Of a stretch of DNA of 64,000 nucleotides, positions 46,339 through 53,987 are shown in pieces. Within the stretch, counting starts at the first letter, position 1, and every line of letters starts with the position of its first letter. Both the position numbers and the translations under genes were made by a program. The DNA is from CADEDV01 sp964596345 (lineage in GTDB: Bacteria > Bacteroidota > Bacteroidia > Chitinophagales > Chitinophagaceae). Where the stretch lies: contig CAZQSZ010000001.1 of assembly GCA_964596345.1 (NCBI GenBank), forward strand, positions 496,001 to 560,000, read 5' to 3'. The notes beneath the pieces were generated by a model, which saw only the letters and a program-made list of their open reading frames with translations, was not told the origin of the DNA and did not search any database.

Positions 46339-46371
46339 AAAAAAACGTTCTGTGCTTAGCAGAACGTTTTT
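46339..46371 (-). terminator. Terminator of the sigma/anti-sigma/barrel operon
   Basis: AAAAACGTTCTG (46341-46352) pairs with CAGAACGTTTTT (46360-46371) across a 7-base loop; the minus strand reads out into a T run. It lies 26 bases past the barrel gene stop. Confidence 0.85.
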
Positions 46372-46396
46372 CAAAGAATTTATCAACATTTATTTC

Positions 46397-47284
46397 TTAC
46401 CAGTTACTGAACCGGAAACCAAAGGTATAAGGTGTCATATCCAAACCTCTTTCATACATATTTTTAAAAGCATAAGAGCCATAAAAGCGAACCGGGCCGA
46501 GGGATAATTCACCCACATAAGAAAGTTTCCAGCGGTTCAGTTCAAAATCATCTTTGCTCTTTTCTTTTCCTTCATCGGATGTTTTTGTTTTCTGGCGGGC
46601 ACTGTAGAGGTAGCCTGCGCTGATACCGGCACTGAAACCAAAACCTCTTTCCCGGCGGGGTGTGAAATTAAAGTTGATCATCATCGGCACGGTTAAGTAA
46701 TCAGCTGCCAGTTTGTTTTTGGTATAGCTGCGGCCGGGGGTTACATCATAGTTCACCCGCACCGGATCAGGCAGGGCAGGCGGGGTGCCAATATAGCGTA
46801 CGGGTTGTTTGTAATGATAATTGTTCAGTTCCAGGCCCAGGCCATATTTCAGGTTCACCACATGCTTTACCACGTTCAGTTTTTGCATGAAGAACCAAAA
46901 ATTCACATTACGGGATTTGCCATCCTTGAGGTCGAACCAAGTTTTATTACTCGGTACGCTGCCACCGGCGGTATTGCCGGATGCATAACCTTGTGCAGCG
47001 CTGCTGCCATAATTGGTATTATCCGTATAGTTGGAGAAACCGATATCCAGTATCCACCAGTTGGTGCTGAGGTTGGAAGGTTTATCTCTTTTCCGGTCGC
47101 GGATACGGAGGGTGTTGTCTTTTTCCACCCGGCGGTTCTTACCGTCCCGGTCGCGGATGATGACCATGCCACCGATACGGATGGTATCTGCTTTCGGTCC
47201 TTCTTGTTTAGCTGTGCTGTCGGTTTGGGCAAAACTTGTTACGGTAGTGCATACGATCATGCACAGGGTAAAGATCCTCTTCAT
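46397..47284 (-). CDS. Outer-membrane beta-barrel protein of the sigma operon
   Basis: 295 residues. A signal peptide covers 1-19 (ending TSFAQ). A charged linker (IRDRDGKNRRVEKD) is followed by barrel strands (KYGLGLELNNYHY, FGFSAGISAGYLYSARQ) and an aromatic end, PYTFGFRFSNW, the usual outer-membrane insertion signal. It resembles PorT-like barrels. It is the third gene of an operon with ECF sigma and anti-sigma genes (27-base gap), so it is probably made under the same signal, perhaps envelope stress. Confidence 0.8.
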   Translation of the reverse strand: MKRIFTLCMIVCTTVTSFAQTDSTAKQEGPKADTIRIGGMVIIRDRDGKNRRVEKDNTLRIRDRKRDKPSNLSTNWWILDIGFSNYTDNTNYGSSAAQGYASGNTAGGSVPSNKTWFDLKDGKSRNVNFWFFMQKLNVVKHVVNLKYGLGLELNNYHYKQPVRYIGTPPALPDPVRVNYDVTPGRSYTKNKLAADYLTVPMMINFNFTPRRERGFGFSAGISAGYLYSARQKTKTSDEGKEKSKDDFELNRWKLSYVGELSLGPVRFYGSYAFKNMYERGLDMTPYTFGFRFSNW

Positions 47285-47311
47285 GTTCTTTCTTTTTACA
47301 ATGATATAAAA

Positions 47312-48481
47312 TTATTTCAGTTTGATGGCCAGCCCGCCAACCAGCAAACGTTCTTCGTCATCGGTGGCGCTGATATTGGTCCTTTTTTCAAAGGTCCGGG
47401 TTACTTTTCGTAAGAAACCGCGGAGCTTACCTTTTTTCCCGTTGTTGTTACTGGCATACATGACGTCGTCAGTTACTTCGGGGTTGGCTTTCGCATCAGT
47501 CTGTTTGTTATACGTATCGGTAGGAGTAGTTGTTACAACCGAATTGTTAGGGATTTGTTGTTGTAATTCTTTCGTGTCAACGGGAGCAATGTTGGCGACA
47601 TTAGCATCAACAGAGTTACCCGGCTTAGTATTTACATTAGGATTATACAAGGGCTGTGGCAGGTTATTTGTTGGCTTATCTTCTTTACTAACAGCGAATA
47701 CTTCTTCTGTCTTGTTTTTAACAGCAGGTAAATTATCCTGTAATTCTTTCCGTTCTTCCGGGGCAACTGTTTTATTTTTTTGAGCAGCAGTTACATTGTT
47801 ATTAACGGGATTTACCGAGTCAATAGTTGTTGAAGGAGTACTATTATCAGCTAATGCTTCGTCTTTTGCCTGGTTATTGTTGACAGGGATAGTAACTGCT
47901 GGTGTTTCTTTTGCCGCTTGTTTAGTTCCATCAGAAGAAGCAACGCCTTCGGTTCCTGTTGTTTCATTGCCGTTTTTATTATTCAATATCACAACAGCAG
48001 TGGTGCCGATGCCGATAAATAAAACCGCAGCGGCTGCAATTCTCCACCAAACAAGCGGACGAACTTTCTCTTCTTTGCGGTACAGCGATTCTTTATCAGG
48101 GAACAGTATTGTTTCAGGCTGCAACTTGGTTTGCTGCAACAGTTCTAATTCTTTTTGTACAGTGATATGCTGGCCGGCAAATGTTTCAACAGCTGTTCTT
48201 TGTTCGGGTGTTAATTCATTATCAATATAGGCAACCAGCCATTCTTCATAGTTGGAAATAGTAATAAAGGAAGGGGTACCTGAAAAAAGTAGTTCTTCTT
48301 TCTGGCTGAAAATAACCTGTTCGTCGGGAGTAAATTTAGTTTGCAACAACAGTTCCAGTTCTTCCTGCAGGTCGGGGTGCAGTTGGGCAAACTCTTCCAC
48401 GCTGCGGCGCTGTTCGCTGCTCAGCTCATTATCCAGGTACAGGATAAAATACTCTTCGTAATTATGGCGGGTTATATTCAT
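47312..48481 (-). CDS. Anti-sigma-like membrane protein with duplicated N-terminal domain
   Basis: 389 residues. Residues 7-66 and 77-134 are two copies of one domain (NYEEYFILYLDNELSSEQR and NYEEWLVAYIDNELTPEQR), the cytoplasmic sigma-binding type, without zinc ligands. One membrane segment is at about 147-165. The periplasmic part (165-345) is low-complexity, rich in Asn, Thr, Lys and Pro. The C-terminus ends RLLVGGLAIKLK. It lies 18 bases after the ECF sigma gene, the usual order, and would hold that sigma factor inactive until a signal releases it. Confidence 0.85.
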   Translation of the reverse strand: MNITRHNYEEYFILYLDNELSSEQRRSVEEFAQLHPDLQEELELLLQTKFTPDEQVIFSQKEELLFSGTPSFITISNYEEWLVAYIDNELTPEQRTAVETFAGQHITVQKELELLQQTKLQPETILFPDKESLYRKEEKVRPLVWWRIAAAAVLFIGIGTTAVVILNNKNGNETTGTEGVASSDGTKQAAKETPAVTIPVNNNQAKDEALADNSTPSTTIDSVNPVNNNVTAAQKNKTVAPEERKELQDNLPAVKNKTEEVFAVSKEDKPTNNLPQPLYNPNVNTKPGNSVDANVANIAPVDTKELQQQIPNNSVVTTTPTDTYNKQTDAKANPEVTDDVMYASNNNGKKGKLRGFLRKVTRTFEKRTNISATDDEERLLVGGLAIKLK

Positions 48482-48499
48482 GATGTTTGCCTCGTACTT

Positions 48500-48985
48500 C
48501 TATATTACATTTTCCAGTTTCACTAAATAGCTTTTCAGTTGAACCCTTGCCCGGTGCAGGTACACTTTTACCTGGCTTTCGCTCAACCCGGTGATCCTGC
48601 CGATCTCTTCGTAGCTGTATCCTTCATAATCTTTCAGCAGTACCAGTGAACGTTGTGTCTCACTCAAACGGGCCAGTGCTTCTTCCAGCACTTTCTTCAG
48701 GTTATTGGCCGGGCGGCTCTGCACCCTGGTTTCTTCGCCAAATTCCTCCTTCAGCTGTATCCGTTTCACTTTTCTTATATGATCGATCATCTGGTGGTAA
48801 GCCACGGTAAAGAGGTAAGATTTGCATTTAGCCGCATCCACTTCTTCCCGGTTACGCCACATTTTCTCAAAAGCCGTCTGCACCACATCCCGGGCATCCT
48901 CCTCATGGCGGAGGTTCTTCAGGATGAAGCGATAGACGTTGTCAGCGTAGGTGCTTACACATTCATTATATTCCCTTTCAGTCAT
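48500..48985 (-). CDS. ECF sigma factor (RpoE-like)
   Basis: 161 residues. Region 2 (about 10-70: ILKNLRHEEDARDVVQTAFEKMW) binds the -10 DNA, and region 4 (about 100-155: LKDYEGYSYEEIGRITGLSE, SQVKVYLHRAR) is the helix-turn-helix. It is followed by an anti-sigma gene 18 bases downstream and a barrel gene, so it probably controls its own operon. The 110 bases upstream show no clear TAnnTTTG element. Confidence 0.95.
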   Translation of the reverse strand: MTEREYNECVSTYADNVYRFILKNLRHEEDARDVVQTAFEKMWRNREEVDAAKCKSYLFTVAYHQMIDHIRKVKRIQLKEEFGEETRVQSRPANNLKKVLEEALARLSETQRSLVLLKDYEGYSYEEIGRITGLSESQVKVYLHRARVQLKSYLVKLENVI

Positions 48986-49095
48986 AATACAGCCGGTATC
49001 CCCTTGTAAAAATAGCTAATCAACCCGGGGTTTCAGGTTTTACGGTCAGTGAGGGTAAAATGTTACAGTAAAAGGAAAATTCAGGGCCGGAAGCC

Positions 49096-49305
49096 TTAAT
49101 TCAGGTCGGTGGAACTGAAAAACTGGCCGGAAAGACTTTCCCAAACCATGTTTTCGCCTTTTTTGCTCTTTTGCTGGCAGCATTCATCCAGGGATTCTTT
49201 GCAGGGAGAAGAAGCCTTAGTAGCTGATTTCCAGGAACCAAAAGCCAGGAAAGTGCCGGCTATAGCGACGGCTACTAATGAAATGCGGAGTGTATTCTTT
49301 CTCAT
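49096..49305 (-). CDS. Small exported Cys-containing protein
   Basis: 69 residues. The N-terminus (RKNTLRISLVAVAIAGTFLAFGSW) is a signal peptide or anchor. The short mature part has three cysteines (SPCKESLDECCQQKSKKG). No family is recognised. It lies alone between the ECF sigma gene (110 bases upstream of that gene's start, same strand) and divergent kbl. Probably real because of the well-formed signal, but not certain. Confidence 0.55.
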   Translation of the reverse strand: MRKNTLRISLVAVAIAGTFLAFGSWKSATKASSPCKESLDECCQQKSKKGENMVWESLSGQFFSSTDLN

Positions 49306-49488
49306 GGTGTTGGTTTGTGAACGTTTGACGATACTTGTTCTTAAAATGTTACAGCAAACTTATACCGGATTCAGACCGCTGGCAAGGTCAAATTGACCAG
49401 TAGTGTCTTTTTGGCGATAGAATGCAGGAAACGGGGGGTGAAATGTTGGGCGATCCGGCGAAATGTGGCGGCCAAGCGGGCCAATCTC

Positions 49489-49496
49489 TATATTTG
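49489..49496 (+). promoter_or_regulatory. -7 element of kbl
   Basis: TATATTTG matches TAnnTTTG exactly, 18 bases before the ATG at 49515. It lies inside a longer open frame (from 49422), so that longer frame is not the protein start. No good -33 TTG. Confidence 0.55.
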
Positions 49497-49514
49497 CCCC
49501 CTAAACCGCTTGCA

Positions 49515-50702
49515 ATGAACGAGAAATTTGTGACCCGTATCGCTAAGGAAGTAGAAGATATCAAGGCCTCCGGGTTGTACAAAACTGAAAGGGTGATCAC
49601 CAGCCCGCAGGGAGCTGAGATCACGGTAAACGGGAAGACCGTACTGAATTTTTGTGCGAATAACTACCTCGGCCTGTCCAGCCACCCCAAAGTGATCGAA
49701 GCAGCTCATAAGGCCATTGACACACATGGGTATGGAATGAGCAGTGTCCGTTTTATCTGCGGCACCCAGGATATTCATAAAGAACTGGAACAAAAGCTCT
49801 CTGCATTCCTCGGCACGGAGGATACCATTTTATACGCTGCTGCTTTTGATGCCAATGGCGGGGTGTTTGAACCCTTGTTTGGTGAAGAAGACGCCATCAT
49901 TTCGGATGCGCTGAACCATGCTTCCATTATCGACGGGGTGCGGTTATGCAAATCACAACGCTATCGGTATGAGCATAATAATATGGCCGACCTGGAAATG
50001 AAATTGACAGAAACGCAGCATCTCCGCAGCCGGATCATTGTTACGGATGGTTCCTTTAGCATGGATGGCACTATTGCTCAATTGGATAAGATCGTTGAAC
50101 TGGCGGAGAAATATGATGCCGTGATCATGATTGACGAATGTCACTCTTCGGGTTTTTTGGGAAAAACAGGAAGGGGCACTCATGAATACAGGGGTGTGAT
50201 GGGCAAGATCGATATCATTACTGGCACCTTGGGTAAAGCTTTGGGGGGTGCATCAGGTGGGTTTACGTCCGGCCGTAAAGAGATCATTGATATGCTGCGC
50301 CAGAAGTCGAGGCCTTATTTATTCAGCAATACGCTGGCGCCTTCCATTACCGGTGCTTCAATTGCGGTGCTGGATATGCTGACCGAAACAACAGAGCTGC
50401 GGGATAAACTGGAGTTCAACACCAAATACTTCCGTAAAAAAATGACGGAAGCCGGGTTTGATATCAAACCCGGTGATCACCCCATCGTACCTATTATGTT
50501 GTATGATGCGGTGCTGGCACAAAACTTTGCCGCCAAATTATTAGAGGAAGGTATTTATGTGATCGGGTTCTTCTTCCCGGTAGTAGCGAAGGGACAGGCC
50601 AGGATCAGGGTACAGCTGAGTGCAGCCCATGAACAATCGCATTTGGATAAGGCGATTGCTGCATTTGCAAAGGTGGGAAAGGAGTTGGGGGTATTAAAAT
50701 AA
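49515..50702 (+). CDS. kbl: 2-amino-3-ketobutyrate CoA ligase (glycine C-acetyltransferase)
   Basis: 395 residues from the ATG at 49515, which follows a promoter element and matches the N-terminus of the family (398 residues in E. coli). It cleaves 2-amino-3-ketobutyrate with CoA to glycine and acetyl-CoA in threonine breakdown. Near identity with E. coli Kbl is visible: INFCANNYLGL-type core, SVRFICGTQD, ISDALNHASIIDGVRLCK, the PLP lysine K241 in GTLGKALGGASGG, and the late ARIR motif. Threonine dehydrogenase (tdh), its usual partner, is not in the window. Confidence 0.95.
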   Translation: MNEKFVTRIAKEVEDIKASGLYKTERVITSPQGAEITVNGKTVLNFCANNYLGLSSHPKVIEAAHKAIDTHGYGMSSVRFICGTQDIHKELEQKLSAFLGTEDTILYAAAFDANGGVFEPLFGEEDAIISDALNHASIIDGVRLCKSQRYRYEHNNMADLEMKLTETQHLRSRIIVTDGSFSMDGTIAQLDKIVELAEKYDAVIMIDECHSSGFLGKTGRGTHEYRGVMGKIDIITGTLGKALGGASGGFTSGRKEIIDMLRQKSRPYLFSNTLAPSITGASIAVLDMLTETTELRDKLEFNTKYFRKKMTEAGFDIKPGDHPIVPIMLYDAVLAQNFAAKLLEEGIYVIGFFFPVVAKGQARIRVQLSAAHEQSHLDKAIAAFAKVGKELGVLK

Positions 50703-51062
50703 ATGATCAACAGGGCTATTTATACATTGTATCTCATATCCAGGAAAAGGAAATTACATACACATTTCCTGATGGCAGGTGGTTCAGTGTATTTTATACT
50801 TTACCTGAATTTGTTAACTATTCTCATCCTTCTGCTGGCTTTTGCAGGAAAAGATCCGGTAGCGGCGATAATTAATAATGAACTAATATTTCTGATTGTA
50901 ACTTTTATAGGGTTTCTACTGTTTATTCTCTGGGCCAAAAAAATCATCTACCAGTTTTATAGAGGTAAGCGGCTTTTAAAAAGAACAAATTGGGTTGGGA
51001 TACTAACATATTCAATGCTATCAATTTTTTTTATTCCTGTTTGTTGCACTTGTGGTTATTGA
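50703..51062 (+). CDS. Small membrane protein of unknown function
   Basis: 119 residues, starting at the base after the kbl stop codon. Three hydrophobic segments (about 22-48, 57-77 and 100-115) suggest an integral membrane protein, with basic residues between them. The last residues, PVCCTCGY, are cysteine-rich. I do not recognise a family. It is AT-richer than kbl and may be read through from it; the 210 bases after it hold nothing I can name before the small lipoprotein gene. Confidence 0.55.
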   Translation: MINRAIYTLYLISRKRKLHTHFLMAGGSVYFILYLNLLTILILLLAFAGKDPVAAIINNELIFLIVTFIGFLLFILWAKKIIYQFYRGKRLLKRTNWVGILTYSMLSIFFIPVCCTCGY

Positions 51063-51272
51063 AAACTAATGGATTGTAGTTCGTATTTCTACGAAATTCA
51101 GATTGACTGAAATCTATTTTAGTTTTTTTCTTAAAAAATCTGGCTGGAAACTATGAATTGCAATAACCCGGCATTATTTTCGTTTCCTACTTACTCTATG
51201 GCATAATTCTACCGAATCCCTACCTCTGAATTTCCTTAATTAATTTGTTGACCCAATTTTTAAACTTTTTGC

Positions 51273-51401
51273 ATGAAGAAGTTCCTGCTTTATTTTTCTG
51301 TAGTAGCGGTAGTAGTAATGTTGATGACCTCCTGCGCAGCCACCAAACGGGATTGCCAGGGTGTTAAACACTACAAACAAAAGGGCGGTTTTTATATGTA
51401 A
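51273..51401 (+). CDS. 42-residue lipoprotein
   Basis: The frame encodes a typical lipoprotein signal (KKFLLYFSVVAVVVMLMTSC) followed by a tiny mature part starting at Cys21 and ending GVKHYKQKGGFYM. No longer version exists in frame. A strong terminator hairpin follows 25 bases after the stop, which supports an independent transcript. The function is unknown. Confidence 0.65.
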   Translation: MKKFLLYFSVVAVVVMLMTSCAATKRDCQGVKHYKQKGGFYM

Positions 51402-51426
51402 TCAGCTTCCCGGTGATAATGGAGTC

Positions 51427-51466
51427 AATCCCGTTCATGCAAATGAAAAGGGATTTTTTATTTTTA
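51427..51466 (+). terminator. Terminator of the 42-residue lipoprotein gene
   Basis: AATCCC (51427-51432) pairs with GGGATT (51450-51455); inside it TTCAT (51434-51438) pairs with ATGAA (51443-51447) over GCAA. A T-rich tract follows. TATTTTTA at 51459-51466 could serve as a promoter for the next gene. Confidence 0.7.
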
Positions 51467-51480
51467 GTAAACGATCATCC

Positions 51481-52008
51481 ATGAAATCTTTTCCGGCCTT
51501 ACTTATTCTTACTTTCTTTTCAGTAACTGGATTTTCTCAACCCGGTAATTTCCCTCAAAGCTGGCTGGGCAACTGGAAAGGCGAACTCAGTTGGTACCAG
51601 GGTGCTAACCCGGTTCCTAAAAAGGTGAAGATGGAATTAAGGATACAACCTACCGACAGCAGCCATAAATTCAGCTGGCAGATTATTTACGGCTCTGCCA
51701 CGCAGGATAACCGTCCCTATACACTGATCGCTGTTGATACAGCCAAAGGGCATTGGGTGATTGATGAAAACAATGGTATCGTACTGGATCAATATATGAT
51801 CGCCGGTAAATTTTGTGGAGCCTTTACGGTGCAAAACTCTACTATCGTTAATAATTACTGGCTGGAGAGGGACAAACTCTATATTGAATTTTATAATATT
51901 TCCGCCCAACCCGTTGCCATTACCGGCAAAGGCACGGAGGAAAGCCCTTCCGTGAGCAGTTACCAGGTGAAATCTTACCAGAAAGCTATTTTAGAGCGAA
52001 GCAAATGA
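51481..52008 (+). CDS. Exported hypothetical protein
   Basis: 175 residues from the ATG at 51481; the frame is open upstream to 51361, but that part overlaps the terminator and carries no protein-like sequence. A signal peptide covers 1-20 (ending TGFSQ). The mature part (SWLGNWKGELSWYQG, then ELRIQPTDSSHKFSWQIIYG and YWLERDKLYIEFYN) looks like a small beta-sandwich or lipocalin-like domain. No family assigned. It precedes the class D beta-lactamase gene by 31 bases on the same strand, which has its own promoter. Confidence 0.75.
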   Translation: MKSFPALLILTFFSVTGFSQPGNFPQSWLGNWKGELSWYQGANPVPKKVKMELRIQPTDSSHKFSWQIIYGSATQDNRPYTLIAVDTAKGHWVIDENNGIVLDQYMIAGKFCGAFTVQNSTIVNNYWLERDKLYIEFYNISAQPVAITGKGTEESPSVSSYQVKSYQKAILERSK

Positions 52009-52012
52009 TGGC

Positions 52013-52020
52013 TAACTTTG
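52013..52020 (+). promoter_or_regulatory. -7 element of the class D beta-lactamase gene
   Basis: TAACTTTG matches TAnnTTTG exactly and favours the ATG at 52040 over the TTG at 52028. No clean -33 TTG. Confidence 0.5.
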
Positions 52021-52039
52021 CCGCAAATTGAAAACAGCG

Positions 52040-52876
52040 ATGAGAGTTATCTTTTATGTTGCGGTACTGAGTTTATTAGTGCAATCCTGTACGCCGAATA
52101 ATGTGAACCAGGATGACAGCCTGAAGAAATATTTCGATGAGAATAAAACAGAAGGCTGTTTTGCCCTGATGGATAACGGCACCGGTAAGTTTACCGTTTA
52201 TAACCTGGCCCGCTATCGTGACAGCAGCTTTTTACCAGCTTCTACTTTTAAAATTGTGAATTCACTCATCGGCCTGCAAACAGGAAAGATCAGCAGCGAT
52301 AGTATGGTCATCAAATGGGATGGGGTGACCCGTTCTTTCGACAGCTGGAACAAAGACCTGACCATGTATGATGCCTTCCGGGCATCTGCTGTTCCTTATT
52401 ACCAGGAAGTAGCCCGGCGGATCGGCAAGGATACCATGCAGACCTACCTGAATGCATTAGGTTATGGAAAAAAATCGGATACCGACAAAGTGGTGATCAC
52501 TTCTGCTATTGATACGTTTTGGTTAGATAATTCCCTTAAAGTAACTCCGGACCAGCAACTGGGTCTGGTGAAAAAATTATACTTCGATGAACTGCCCGGC
52601 TTTTTCAAAACCAACCAGGAAACAGTGAAAAGAGCCATGCTGTTTGAAAATAATACCAACTATCGCCTGGGGTATAAAACCGGCTGGGGTTTCTGGAATG
52701 AACAAACCGGCAAACATCTTGGCTGGGTCGTGGGCTGGATCGAGGAAAATAACCATCCTTACTTTTTTGTGCTGAACCTGGAGTCAAAGGATAAAAACTT
52801 TGATATGGTAACGATACGGATGAAAATACTGAAGGATATCCTGAAACAGCTGGGTTTTTTCGAGGGGAAAATGTAA
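52040..52876 (+). CDS. Class D (OXA-type) beta-lactamase homologue, lipoprotein
   Basis: 278 residues from the ATG at 52040. The lipobox LVQSC (Cys17) predicts an outer- or inner-membrane lipoprotein. OXA motifs are in order: STFK at 68-71 (serine nucleophile S68, lysine K71 that is carboxylated in the family), SAV at 116-118, YGK at 142-144 where most OXA enzymes have YGN, FW at 160-161 and KTG at 213-215, then GWVVGWIEENNHPYFFVLN. The family hydrolyses beta-lactams or, in some relatives, senses them. The motif set is near complete, so activity is likely, but the YGN change leaves the substrate open. No mecR/blaR-type regulator nearby. Confidence 0.88.
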   Translation: MRVIFYVAVLSLLVQSCTPNNVNQDDSLKKYFDENKTEGCFALMDNGTGKFTVYNLARYRDSSFLPASTFKIVNSLIGLQTGKISSDSMVIKWDGVTRSFDSWNKDLTMYDAFRASAVPYYQEVARRIGKDTMQTYLNALGYGKKSDTDKVVITSAIDTFWLDNSLKVTPDQQLGLVKKLYFDELPGFFKTNQETVKRAMLFENNTNYRLGYKTGWGFWNEQTGKHLGWVVGWIEENNHPYFFVLNLESKDKNFDMVTIRMKILKDILKQLGFFEGKM

Positions 52877-52935
52877 ACCCCTCTAAACCTGCCTGACGGC
52901 AGACAGGTCTCCCCTAAAGGGGAGACTTTGGTAGA
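52877..52935. repeat. Tandem hairpin intergenic repeat
   Basis: Two adjacent hairpins: CCTGCCTG (52888-52895) with CAGACAGG (52900-52907), one mismatch, loop ACGG; then TCTCCCCT (52908-52915) with AGGGGAGA (52918-52925), perfect, loop AA. The flanks read CCCCTCTAAA and CTTTGG. Short palindromic units of this kind recur between genes in Bacteroidota; here it follows the beta-lactamase gene and may also end its transcript. Confidence 0.6.
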
Positions 52936-52985
52936 TTCAGTTAAGAGATAAACTGTTTTAGCACAGATTTTGCCATTTAGCGATA

Positions 52986-53987
52986 ATGAATTTCCAGTTT
53001 CAATACTATTACTATATATGGCTGCTGGCAGCTGTTCTTGTTTTCCTGCTGCTTTTCCTGTTGCTGCTGCAATGGAAAAAGAAAGTAAGAAAGAAGATGG
53101 GGGATGCAAAACTGGTGGCAGTGCTTACCCAATCATTTTCACCGCTGCTTTTTACTTCCAAATTCATTTTATTATCGATTGGATTTGTTGTGGGTGTTAT
53201 TGCAGTAATGAACCCCAGGAAGCCGGGTGATGCAGATAGTGTGACCCGCAAAGGAATTGATGTGGTCGTGGCAATGGATGTGAGTAAAAGTATGCTGGCG
53301 GCCGACCTTGCACCCAACCGGCTGGAAAGAGCCAAACAATTTGTCAATAAACTGATGAATGAAATGCCGGATGACCGTATCGGCTTAGTATTATTTGCCG
53401 GCAAAGCGTATATACAAATGCCGCTGACGACTGACCATGGTGCTGCACAATTTTTTATTTCCTCCGCCACGCCTGATGCCGTACCGCAACAGGGAACCCT
53501 GATAAGTGATGCACTCTCGATGAGTGTAAATGCTTTTAATATTAAAGAAAGAAGGTTCAAGGCGATCGTCCTCATCAGTGATGGGGAAGAGCATGACGCA
53601 CAAGCGATGGCCACAGCAGAAAAACTGGCAGAGCAAGGTGTACTGATCAATACAGTGGGAGTGGGTTCACCGGAAGGATCAACGATTACCGATCCTGCCA
53701 CCGGACAAAATAAACTGGATGAAGCCGGTAATGTGGTATTGTCTAAACTGAATGAGGAAGTGCTGAAACAGGTGGCGGCTGCAACCAACGGGGTGTATGT
53801 TCGCCTGCAAAGCAGTGATGATGCTGTGAAAGAGATCAAAGCACAGCTGGGGCAGATCGAACGAAAAGCATTCAGTGATATCTCACTGGTGAATTATAAA
53901 ACATTTTTTATGTGGTTTGCCGGAGCCATGTTTCTGTTATTACTGGCTGAACATTTTATTCCTGAAACAAAGCGAATAAAAGCATGA
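52986..53987 (+). CDS. batB: BatB-like VWA-domain membrane protein
   Basis: 333 residues. Two N-terminal membrane segments (about 10-29 and 57-75) and one near the C-terminus (about 308-325) flank a von Willebrand factor A domain (90-270). The metal-ion site is DVSKS (D98, S100, S102) and LISDGEEHD. This is the layout of BatA/BatB proteins of the Bacteroides aerotolerance operon. The next gene overlaps its end by 4 bases (ATGA) and encodes a TPR protein like BatC. MoxR, DUF58, BatD and BatE are not present here. Confidence 0.87.
   Translation: MNFQFQYYYYIWLLAAVLVFLLLFLLLLQWKKKVRKKMGDAKLVAVLTQSFSPLLFTSKFILLSIGFVVGVIAVMNPRKPGDADSVTRKGIDVVVAMDVSKSMLAADLAPNRLERAKQFVNKLMNEMPDDRIGLVLFAGKAYIQMPLTTDHGAAQFFISSATPDAVPQQGTLISDALSMSVNAFNIKERRFKAIVLISDGEEHDAQAMATAEKLAEQGVLINTVGVGSPEGSTITDPATGQNKLDEAGNVVLSKLNEEVLKQVAAATNGVYVRLQSSDDAVKEIKAQLGQIERKAFSDISLVNYKTFFMWFAGAMFLLLLAEHFIPETKRIKA

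Noticed and set aside
46196..46507. 103-residue plus-strand frame between the transpeptidase and barrel genes
   Set aside because: It runs through the terminator hairpin at 46339-46371 and into the antisense of the barrel gene.
49422..49514. N-terminal extension of kbl
   Set aside because: It contains the -7 promoter element at 49489-49496, and the 31 extra residues do not resemble the family.
51361..51480. N-terminal extension of the exported protein at 51481
   Set aside because: It overlaps the end of the lipoprotein gene and a terminator; the signal peptide begins at 51481.
53012..53839. 275-residue minus-strand open frame
   Set aside because: It lies wholly antisense to batB, which has clear domains; low-complexity Ser/Thr-rich product.
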